Shown here: one piece after another, positions 50,401-62,500 of the stretch
Numbering within the stretch: the first letter of the stretch is position 1
Layout of the letters: each line of letters starts with the position of its first letter
Translations under genes and position numbers: made by a program
Assembly (NCBI RefSeq): GCF_008831285.2
Contig: NC_045140.1
Coordinates: 15,301,796 to 15,365,795, forward strand
Length of the DNA: 64,000 nt
Direction of reading: 5' to 3'
Source of the DNA: Nymphaea colorata
Lineage: Eukaryota; Streptophyta; Magnoliopsida; Nymphaeales; Nymphaeaceae
Notes under the pieces: model-generated
Database searches by the model: none
What the model was told of the DNA's origin: nothing
What the model saw: only the letters and a program-made list of their open reading frames with translations

Positions 50401-53400
50401 GCCCTCCATGCAAATCTTGTTATAAGTCACACTTTGAACCTACCATGGTTGCAAAGTTTCTTGCTGGTCTCTCTCCTGAGTACGCCGCTGCCAAGGATCA
50501 AATGCTCACTGGGAGTGAAATTCCTGATCTCTCTGATGCATACAACAGACTTAGTCGTCTGGCTATTAACTTGTCCCAACCAACTCGTGTGACGCCAGCT
50601 CCCGCTCTTGCTGTGGGGGTGGTTGTGGTCAGGGCACCACCTATAGCACCAGAGGAAGAGGTATAGGTCATGGAACTAGTGGTCGTGGGAGGTTCCAATG
50701 CACCTATTGTGGAAAGATGGAACACTTGGAGGATCGTTGTTGGGATAAACATGGTCATTCATCCTCTATGTCACAGGGGAGAGGTATGGTCACCAAACAG
50801 GGTAAGAGCCTTACTCATCCTCCTATGGGCTTTGCCCAGGTTGCCACTCCTACGGTGGAGGGCTCTTCGTCTAGCACACTACTAGAGACATTTACGATCA
50901 GCCTTGACAGAGTTGAGTATGAGTAGTTTTTAGTACACAAAGCCTCACAGGCTTCAGCTTCCACAGCTTTGACTGATCAAGCCTTCTCAGCAGGTACATC
51001 CACGCCTGATTGAAGTATCTCTTAGATTATTGATTCAGGAGCATCGAAACATTTCTGCAGCCACGTCATGTCAAAATTGCAGATGGTAGAATGTCACCCA
51101 TATTGGGTTATAGAGATGTGAAGCTTTCTCAATCCATGACTATTCCACATGTTTTATATACTCCTGAACTTCTATCTCATTTGCTCTCCGTCAAACAGTT
51201 GACTACTGATTTACATTGTCGCATTATTTTTTACCCTGGTTCATGCTCATTTCACGACTTACAAACTAGGAAGACGATTGGTGGCGGCTATGAGAAAGGG
51301 GGCGACTACATCCTGTCGGCTCCTATGGGTATTGCTGCTACCTCCTCTACATCAGAGTCTACATTCTTCCAATGGCATCTTAGGCTTGGTCATCCTCCAG
51401 CGCCCAAGCTCCATTCTATCCTACCTAATCTCTCAATCCCAGAGTCTTTTCAATGTGAGGCTTGTCAACTTGGCAAGCACACTCGTAGTAGTTTTCCTTC
51501 GAGTCTTAGTCCTTAAAGGTTGTTCGATCTTCTCCATGTTGATATGTGGGGGCCCAACAGGGTTGTTAGCGGAACTAAGTTTAAGTATTTTTTTGTCGTT
51601 GTTGATGATTACTCTCGAGTCAGTTGGGTATTCCTTTTGAAGGAAAGGTCTGAAGTAGTTTGTATTCTCAAAAACTTGATTATTGAAACAAAAACTCGGT
51701 TTGGTTTTGTGGTTAAGTGTATTCGCACTAATTATGCTCTCGAGTTCAAATCGTCTATTTTAATGACCTTTTATGTTGAAAATGGTATCTCTCCTCAATT
51801 TACATGCCCTCATACCTCACAACAGAATGGAGTTGCTAAACAAAAACACATGCAACTTCTGACTACTGCTCGTACCCTAATGCTTCATAATCATGTACTT
51901 GCATACTTGTGAGGTGATGCCATACTCATGGCTTATTACCTGACAGATCGTTTACCTTCATCCTCCATTGAGAACAAAGTACTTATTCAACTTGTTTATC
52001 CCAATCGAAGCTTATTTCTTGTTGCACCTAAAGTTTTTGGGTGTACCTGTTTTGTTCACATTCTTGAGCCTAAACGTGATAAACTTTCTGCTCAAGCAAT
52101 TAAGTGTGTGTTCGTTGGCTATCCTAGAAACCAAAAAGGGTACAAGTGCTTTGACCCAGTAACTCAAAAAGAGTATATCAGTGTGGATGTCACTTTTTTC
52201 GAGTCTCAGTCCTACTTCTGTGTCATCTGAGATGCCATGTCCTATTCCTCTTGTCCCATTGCAATATTTTTCTTCGCTATTTCCTTCTCCTGCTCTGACT
52301 ATGAATAGGTTTGAGGACCCTCCATTGGTCTACACTCGGCGACAGCATCCCTCTAATGGTCGACCATCAGACTCTCCTCAGAATGTGAGCTCCACTGAAG
52401 TAAGCATATCTGATGTTGATCCTTCATAGGACTTGCCTATAGCCCTATGCAAAGGCAAGAGACAGTGTACCATGCATCTTATCTCTCACTTTGTTTCCAC
52501 TGACCATCTTGATGACAACTTACAGCAGTTTCTTAAGGCTATATCAATCCATACTATACCAACTGATCATAAACAAGCATTACTAGACTGTAAATGGCGA
52601 AAAGCTTTGCCAGATGAGATGGATGCTCTCATACAGCGTGATACCTGGGAATTGGTTGATCCCCCTGAAAATTGTGACATTGTTGGCTCCAAATGAGTAT
52701 TTACAGTCAAGTATCATTCAGATGGGTCAGTAGAGCGATATAAGGCTCGATTAGTGGCTAAGGGTTACACTCAAACATACGGAGTTGACTTTTTTGAGAC
52801 GTTCTCTCCTATGGCCAGGTTCGACACTATTCGCCTCATTATTTCTGTTGCGGTACATTCTGATTGGGCCTATGTATCAACTTGATGTGAAGAATGTCTT
52901 CATTTATAGTGATCTTGAGGAGACTATATATATGCAACAACCCCTAGGGTTCGAGCGACAGGAGAAGTGTGGTAAAGTGTATCGTCTGAAGAAGGCTACT
53001 TATTGACTCAAACAAAGTCCCAGGGCATAGCTCCACAAATTATCAGAGGTGATCTCACAATGTGGATTTAAAAGATCACCTTTGTATCATTCTCTATTCA
53101 TCAAGAAGACCTCCAAAGGTGTAGTTGTTGTAGTCGTATATGTTGATGACATTATCTTGACAAGTGATTGTGATCAAGAAATCTCGGCTACAAAGGCTTT
53201 CCTTCAAAAGCATTTTGTCACGAAAGATCTTGGTCACTTGCGATATTTCCTTGGGATTGAGGTTGCGTAGAACAAAGAAAGTGTAGTATTGTCTCAGAGG
53301 AAGTATGTCCTTGACCTGCTGCAGGATACAGGGAAGTTAGGGACCAAACCGGCTAATCTCCCTATGAATCCACGTCTTCATCTTCACGATAATCAATCAA

Positions 53401-54259
53401 AACTAGTAGATTCACGATCTTCCAGGTATCCCATTGGCAAACTTCTTTATGTTACTGTAACAAGACTAGACATTAGCTTTGTTGTTGGGAAATTAAGTCA
53501 GTTTATAAAAAAACCTAAAAAAGTCCACTGAAATGTTGCGTTGATGGTGTTGAAAAACCTAAAGTCATCCCTGGGCAAAGGCCTCTTTTTTAAGAAAGGT
53601 GAATCTCTAGAAGTTGTTGCTTACAGTGATGCTGACTATGCAGGGTCTGTTGATGATAGAAAATCCACCAATGGCTTTTGTATCTTTGTTGGGGACAATC
53701 TCATATCATGGAGAAACAAGAAACAAAACAGAGTCTCTAGATCAAGTGCAGAATCTGAATATAGAGCAATGCTTAAACAGCTTGGGTTAAATCTATGCTA
53801 ACAAATATGAGTATTCATGTTCCTCTTCCTATGAAAATGTACTGCAATAACATGGTTGTCACTTATATTGCAAACAATCCAGTATTTCATGAAGGAACTA
53901 AGCACATAGAACTGGATTGTCATTACGTTCGGGATCTTATAAAAGAAGGTGTGTTGTCTACGGTTCATGTAGCTTCTGAAGATCAGGCAGCAGATATGTT
54001 TACTAAGGCTCTTCCGATTGGTGATTTCTCTAGATGTTGTGACAAGCTGAGCATGGTTGATATCTATGCTCCAGCTTGAAGGAAAGTGTTGAAATCAGAA
54101 AGTTTATTTTTAAGTATGGTAATTTTCTTATTATTTAAAAGCTAGAGTCCTCTTTTGTCATTTTACAACTTTATGTGTCTAACTTATGTAACAGCCGCAG
54201 CCGATCCCTAATCCCTATTTAAGTAGAGGTTAGGGCATGATATTGAAAGTAACTTTTCC

Positions 54260-54309
<50 letters not shown>

Positions 54310-56504
54310 CCTTCCTCCATCGTGTAACAGTAACCTTATCCACCTCATTCAGAGCCAGACAACACACCATTTGAACATAAACCTGCCTTAAGCAAATGCA
54401 TCAAAAGGTCATCAATAGTCTCCATAAATTCCCATATCCATGTAACTGGTCTATACATTAAAATTGCCAAAAGTCTAAAAGTAGCAAATTAGCACAAAAA
54501 TCAGTTCACTAGATACCCCCAGCCAACTGCTTGCTTGCCAAATCCAAGCTTCTAAACTTCCTATTTACCCAAAACAACAGATTATATGTGGCACAGTGGC
54601 AAATTCAAGTCACCACAAGCTAGTGCCATCACAAGAAAGCTAAAAGCTTCAAAACAAATAGCCAAAAAATTACTCCCTAGGTACTTGTGCAACTGAATTT
54701 CTTCAAAAATATCAAACTGCACTCAAGTCTGATGCCATTTTCGATAAATAGACCACAAGGCCAAGAATATATGCCCCTTACAATCGGACCAAGTGTTGAA
54801 TTCCCCAAATATCTGTATAGCACGGATCTCAGCTCATAAGACCTGCAACAGCAAATGCTGCCTACTTCCAGTAACCCTACAAACATCCTCATGCTCAACT
54901 GGCTCTAACACCATCCAAGGATAAGTATTATGTCTCTGACACAAGACTACTCTATCGCTGAAACAAAGCCCTGGGTCAAGATTATAAGCAAGATTTAAGC
55001 CCATTATCTAACTACTGCATATGTGAACAGACATCATGAAAAATCCTTGCACGTTCTTGGTAGTATGTAACTTACTAAAAGCACCATATCACAGGGATAT
55101 TAGATATTATTACATATCCCTTTATACGAAAAATTAAATATGACTTCCTAAAAACAGTCATATTCATTATCCCCATATTTTCACCCATATCCTTGTGACA
55201 GTGAGAAAGCGACACTGAGAGAATTGAGTTTCTCGAGAAGATCACGGCTCTTTCATACGTTGCAAACATTTCTTCTAAGAGTTATTTTAGACAGTCAAGG
55301 ATCAAGAATAGACTTGGATGATTACAACGCTTGAATATTATGCCCCAACATTTGAAGCATTAGCCCCCCTATAACCAATATGCTACCTTATTCAATGTTT
55401 TAACAGAATGATACTTCCGCATGAACAAACCACCAAATTGCCTGCTAGTAATCAGCATTTTAAGTATCATAGCATATTGTATGATATGACATGATACCTA
55501 TCATAACTATGGGCTTCCTGATGCACTACACTTTTCAAACTAGTTCCAACATGTAACTACACCATATAAAATGTAACTTATGATACAACCCAGCATCTTA
55601 TATTACAATATGAAACGAGCTATGTTTTATGTCATAACTTCAGAACATAAAGACCAACAACACTCATCCTTTTAAACTTGAAGTTACATAGGTTCCTCAC
55701 AACAGAATTTTAAGTTTGTCATGAAAGTCACTTGCAGATTTGAAGTAGAAACTAAAGTTTACAACTGATTTCAAACCCCAAATTGAGGACTTCGTGGTAC
55801 TTCTGGTATGAACTTATTTTAACCTCCAAATAAAAAATTTGAAGTTTTATTCCTCCAAGGCCTCAAGAAGTAAGCTATACAAACCAAAAGTTACCTATTT
55901 GATGCCCATTTAAATATTATGAGCAATGTATGATAAAATATTTAGTTCTTTAATATTTAACATATTTTTAATAAAATGCAGTTTGTATAATTTCATGTTT
56001 TTCTTATATTTTTCTCTTTTTTATGTAATTTCTTCAGACCCTTTTATTTTTATGATTTTTAAATCATAAAAAACATAATTGCGGTTCCTGTGCCTAACTG
56101 TGGACTGGACCAATACTGAGTTACACTATGCATTTTACAACATCACTCAGAATAGTTACCTTCGAAGCAGTGGATGGCAACTAACTTCAAGGTCTTCATA
56201 ACCTGCTCTCAAAGCAATGCATCTAGTCCTGGAAACCACACATTCTAGTACCTTCATGTCAAAACAACATGAAGGAAATATCTTTTCAATGTCATTCATA
56301 CGCATCAATCGCGGCTGGAAAAATCAGTGTGCCAACTCATGACACGGTTACTCCAACTCAACCAAAGCACTGACAAATTCATTAGTGAAACATAATAACT
56401 CGACAAGAAACTGTCTTGCCCAAGCTCTTATTTAGAAGACTTAGCTAATTTAGGACATGTGCCACCTATCACTCAATGAGTCAGTCCCTCAGGACTAAAC
56501 TCTC

Positions 56505-56564
<60 letters not shown>

Positions 56565-59500
56565 GGTTTTCCTTCACTGTTCTCTTTATGAATATAAATA
56601 TATGATTGACTATTTATTATTTGATTCATGTACTAATGCATACTTTAGACCTGCATCCCTTTGGTTGATAGAGACAATAGGTAGGTCTTCTTCTACAGTT
56701 GCTAATGAGTTATGTTTTATATTGCTTTTTCTGTCTCAATTTAGGAAAAAGGACGAACTCTATTGTTATTGTGATACTTTTGTTGGTCCACTAATTTATG
56801 TTTGATTTATTTCTGTTATGTTGCAAGTTGTTTATATTTACGATTGTTACTTGCCAGTTTTGTTTTATGTATTCTTCACACACACACAAGTACATACTGG
56901 CTACACCCACACCATAGGTTTTTGTTTCTTAGGATGCGCCTACATCCAATAAAGGCTTTATCATCCTTGGTTATTTAGGTTTTATAAAAGATGGGGAGAT
57001 TATCTATTCTTTGTAAACAATCAAGAAAACAACTCATCTGAAAGAAATCCAACAAAGTCCCACATTTCCCACCATGGTTGTGGTTATCATTAAGTTCACA
57101 TGTTAGTATAACAATGACCTTACTGGTCAAAATTTAGTAAATTAGGAAGAAAAAAAAAACACTATACAGAGCATTCTTCATAAGTACTCTTTAAAAAAGT
57201 CTCAAGAAAGTTGGAAATTCAAAAATCTAAAAGAATATAAAGAATAAAAAATTTTATGAAACTATGAGTTTTCATCTAATTTCTAATAAAAATGATAGAG
57301 ATTCAAAATAGTTTTAAAAAAAATAAAAAATGGATAACTTAAAACTCATGCTGCAAATAGGAAAAGTTTTTTTAATGGGAAAGTATCATAATATTTATTT
57401 TTTGGCGATAATTTGGAACATTTATAATATTTTCCAGATAACAAATTTTTTCTTCTTTTTATGAAACTATACAATGCTGAACAATCTTCACATTGACAAA
57501 GGTCTACCAGGAAAGGCATTTTAGAAAGTTATGCATCAGACCTGTGACGAGAATCACAATGAGAACAGCAACTGCAATGCTTGCACCATCATACCATCCT
57601 TCCTTAATTCCCTATTCAGAAATTAAAAACAACAGTAAATTGTATATTCTAAGAAAACGAAAAAGAGAAGAATAATTATCCATATGACTGTGAGTCCTCT
57701 GTACATTGGGCCAACGTCTCGTGATTAGTAAATTAAGCATCTCACGCCTGCAAGAATAGACCAGGTCTTACAGCAACAAAGTATCCAGATTCCAGCTAGC
57801 ACAAATTTCAGTTACGTCATTACCATAATAGCCATAAATATTGCTGACACCATCTCTAAAGCTATGAGAATCATATATCAGAAAAGTATTGTAACAATAT
57901 AAGTATTTTTAGCACACAATACGATACTTTAAGAATGCACATTGTAACTATGACAGGGAACCCACATTGCATCCTTAAAAATAGCTTCAGAAATGTGTTG
58001 TACCAGCATCAAGCCTACCAAATTCCCATGAAAGATAATATGTGGTATCCCATTAATCAATAATGAATTTAAAATATAGTCTCGGAGTCAAGTGGGCCTG
58101 CTCCTGTGCTTATAGTGGAGGTGAGCCCAGATATAGAATGTATCACAAGCAGTTTTCTATCTAAACAAACCACTGATGAATGAAAAAAACACAGATTGAA
58201 CACAAAAGTATTAACTAAGCACTAAGCACAAGAATTGCTAATCAGAGCCCCAATTAGCAATAATAACAATACTAAAAAGCAAAAACACTAAACTAGCCTC
58301 TACCTAAATCAACTGTTAGACCCTCAGCACACTTTTAAAAGGTGCCAAAAGGTTTTTCTCATGCATTTATGAAGGCCTTCAGGCTAAAATATACTATACA
58401 CTTCCAAAACGCTGCCTAAGGAATTCCTGAAACCTCAAGAAAAAGCACCAATTTTGGACCAAATTTTGTGCTAAGACTAGGTTTCTGGGGGATTTCACAT
58501 ACATTTTTAGCATCCTAATGCATTTTACTTCTACAAGTATATGCCTATAATTTATTAGCATATATTGAATCCCTCAAAACAAATCAGAAACATGTCAAAA
58601 ATCAAGGTGTAAAAGGTTCTGAGTTTGTATTGTTTTGAGTTGAAGTTCCTTGAAGATCCTGGAGAACCTTTCAATAAGGCCCTAAGAGAACAACAAAATC
58701 AATTAGTTCTCAGTTAATCTAGTCCCAAAAGAGTATGCATATATTCCAGATGGGATTTTCAGCATGGGGACCCAACATGGAAGTATTATGATTTGATTGA
58801 GCCACATGACAAAGTGGACCAATAAATTGCAATGTTGTAGCCATATATTATGCAACGTAGATTGCATAAGTTCCAGTATCATGGAGTAGGTCATCTCTGT
58901 CGTCTCATAAAAAACACAACTCTCCTAGCACATCAAGTACTTGTGCTGAGGTTCCACAGGTTCCACAGGTCCCACAGAAACCAACAGAAGAAACCCATGA
59001 ACTTTTCGTAGCATTAGTTGGAAAAATGCTATCAGAAATCATCCTTGATTTAGAAGATGAAGACTCATTCTTATCACAAGCAAGCAGAACTTCTCATTAG
59101 AAAAAGAAACAAAATGAGTTAAAAGTATCTGTACATAATGATAATACATATATATGTACCTGTGTATAGTATCTACACGTGTAAAATATATGATAATGAC
59201 ATAGTCAAGAAAAATTTTATCATTCTACACAACTATGAACCATGATGAACAAAAAAGTTTATGTACTTTTTTTCCCATTCTCTAATGTCTGATTATTTTA
59301 TATCTTAGTGAAAATATTTTGCATCAATCAATGGCATCAAGGGACTTGAAAAAACCCTGCACGACAATACCATAAGACTGTTGACCACCAATCCACCATG
59401 GAAAGGTTACCCTACTATGATGTGAGATTAATGCAGATTCAAGTAATACATATCAGGTTGGAGCCATGTCACATATATACGGGTACGGAGGTACGGATAC

Positions 59501-62500
59501 TGGTACGGCGTTTTCGTAAATCTTAGTACGGCGGTACGGCGAATGTTTTATATTTTTAATTCAAAAAATTTAAAAATTTGAAAAAACAAATGATATCATC
59601 ACGTATTCACATTAAGACAATGTTCCTTTCATACAATCTCATAGATAATCTCATAAGTCATAAAAAAAAACATAAAATGCTCACAACAATCGTAAGCTGT
59701 ATAGTGCATAACTTATAACTTATAAGTCATAATCAAATTACATATAAGTATAACTCGACAAGGCTGAAGGGCATATGCAAAACCATTCGACAAGGGCATT
59801 GCAAGTTACAGGCTTATAGTCTTCACAGAACACGGCATGAACAGTCTCATTTAGTAAATTTCAAGCATTGCAAGTAACAAATTTCAGTTTTCACAGAAGA
59901 GAGAAAACCAACAGAACACGGCATAAACAGGGAGCAGGAAAATTGAGATGGCATGAACAGGGAGCAGGAAATTTGAATCATATAGGCCAGTTACATAGTC
60001 AATATGCGGTAATGGTCAGTAAACCAGTGCAGCTCCACCACCGGAGGAGGATTTGGGTGTCTTTGGCTGAGATGATTCAAGCTCAAGGTCGGACAAGCTC
60101 AAGATTGAGTTTCACACAATATCCCACAGGGATCCAACAAAAATCAGACCCCATTACAGATGTGCACAAGGCGTCACACCCCAAAAAATTGGGGCAACCC
60201 CTAAAAACAGCCAAAATTGTACAGAAATTTTGCATAGTAGGCAGCCATTAGATGTACCAAACCTATCGTCGATGACTCGCTGCCCATCGCCAATCGCTGC
60301 CTAAGCTCCCGCCGGACGTCGGTCGGCAGCTGCCCAAACTGTCAAACCCCCAACAGTAGCAGTAACCCTAAAAGCTGCCTAATAAAGAAACCGAACGTCG
60401 CCTACTCGCCTTCTGTCGCCGGTCACCATCCGTCACCAGCCGCAGTCCGCTGCTGCTGCCCAAAGTCGCTAGTGAATCCAAGCACCCACCGCCAAAAGAA
60501 CAAACAAAATCGAGAGGGAGAAGACGAGCGTCGGGTTTTTTTGTCGAAAGTGATATGGTTTGAATCTGGTTCCGACCCGGAACCAGATCCAAACGTACCA
60601 TCAGGTACCAGTGTACCGGTACGGGTATGCTGGCCAAACAGGTGTACCATGGTGACATAGGTTGGAGCCTTGGAGAATCCATGTATAATCATGTCATTCA
60701 CAGTGGCATAAAGAACCACTTTGATATATGCTAGTGTCCCAAGTGCAGAACACCAGAACAAGCACCTCAACAGCAAAATAATCAAAGAGAGTGCTGATGA
60801 TGAAGAGGTGGATGATGAAGAAGCCATAAATGGTGCTGACATGAAGAATGGATTGAAGATATCAGATAGTTCCATTTTCCGTTTTTCATGTTTAAACTTT
60901 AGTTCCAAAAATTGAGCATGTAAACATTAAGTACTTACAGAGTTTTCATGGCTGCAATTTCTGTTACATAATACAGTAGCTACTAGATTAGTTTCATCTG
61001 CTTTTGTACACAATCCACTGCATAATTTTGACCTTCCTCATCAGATATACGCCTTGACATGATTAAGATATTTGATGTTGCATGTAATTTAGAACAATAA
61101 TGGATGAAGTCTTCAGCTTGTTAAGCTTTAATTTTTATGGCATGCAACATGCATGTATTTCAAAGCACATATTCCTGATGGGTATCTATTTTCCACAGCA
61201 ACAAGTAATCCAGCATGATGATACCTTTAAAATTTTGCACTAAGTTACTAAATCTTCAAGATTTTTCATTTTTTGAAAAAAAAGAATTATGATTTTTACA
61301 AGTTACATTTCCAATTTTTCAACTTCCTGCAAAGATGATATGCATTTTACAGCATTGGTTCAAGCCCATTCTTCACAGCAGCATTGAAAGATTTTGTAGG
61401 TGAACAGAAAGGAATCAACGACCCTATTTTCTTCATGAAAAAGCCACACAATGATGCAAGCCAAGCTCCTTGGGAAAGCATTTACAAACTAATTTTCAAA
61501 TACACGTGAGAACAAACCAGTTGGCCAAGCCAAGACCAGAAGATAATCAAAAACTTGAACTATATAAAAATTAATGTAAATACTAAAAATAATAGGAAAA
61601 AGTCACAACTTTGCAGATAAAATGTGTAAATAATGGTCTAAGGCATTAAAAAGCTGTCTAGGTGATGCTGGGATCTTGGCCACTGCCTAGGCAGCCTAGG
61701 CAGAATACATAACACTTCACTACATAAAGATGAGTCAAAGTATCGTCCCCCATAATAAAGTCTAACAGCATATCTTCGACAAACATATAAACCAAGTCCC
61801 CCACTAAAGCAAAACATGATCTACATAGAGCAGAAACCAAGAAACATACAGAGTACAGACGTGAATGAAACAATTAAGTACACTAATAAAGGTCAAGAAG
61901 ACATGACAACAAAAGGAAGTCTATTGTTGCGATTGTGGGCAAACACATGACTCAAGTCACTCAACATTTAATCAGCTATAATCTATGGGCTAACAAAGGT
62001 GAGCGACTCAGTGACTTCGGCGATTTGTGATCCTTTGTTTGTTTTATTAAACATAGACAACAATTACGCATCTTCCAATACAAAAATTAAAAGCATTGGC
62101 AAATAATATTTCTTCATATAATAAACAATTGTTAATACGTGCATATACATAATAAAACTAAACAATTGTACATTCCATATATTCAGTAATTGGAAAAAAC
62201 AGATACACTGATTAAAATAATTTAACAAACATTTCAGAAAGAAAATTAGATGCCTTGGTTGACTCTGCCAAATCATTGACCTAAAGGCGGATAACTTGGC
62301 CGAGTCCATAGCTTCACTCGAATGGCTCATCCAAGTTTTGTCTCAACGAGTTATATTTATCTTTTCTACCCATTTTAGGTCCAATAAAAGGCAACTCTTG
62401 CAAGTTAAAGTTACGAGTTGAGTCACCAAGTATGCAACCATTTGCAAAAGCACCCACAAGGGAAAGAAAAAAAAAATCTCTAGTGAGCAATATAAAAGGA

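Larger units (their letters stand above)
48011..54329 (+). mobile_element. Ty1/Copia LTR retrotransposon with both LTRs, degenerate coding region
   Basis: The element lies antisense in the largest Ca2+-ATPase intron and is flanked by the 5 bp target duplication GTAAC (48006-48010 and 54330-54334). The 5' LTR is 48011-48227 and the 3' LTR 54087-54329; the length difference is mostly a longer TC tract. Outside that tract I count about ten substitutions in some 205 positions. The primer-binding site TGGTATCAGAGC is intact at 48228-48239; the polypurine tract before the 3' LTR is weak (GAAGGAAAG). Domain order gag, protease, integrase, RT, RNase H is that of Copia. Many stops and frameshifts show it is not autonomous. 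A 961 bp hAT-type element is inserted in its leader. Confidence 0.95.

Noticed and set aside
56476-56805. 109-codon frame with Ser-Leu repeats
   Set aside because: Translation of the (TC)n microsatellite and its flank in an intron.
60423-60908. 161-codon open frame on the minus strand
   Set aside because: Straddles the right end of a hAT-type element and its target duplication; no known domain.
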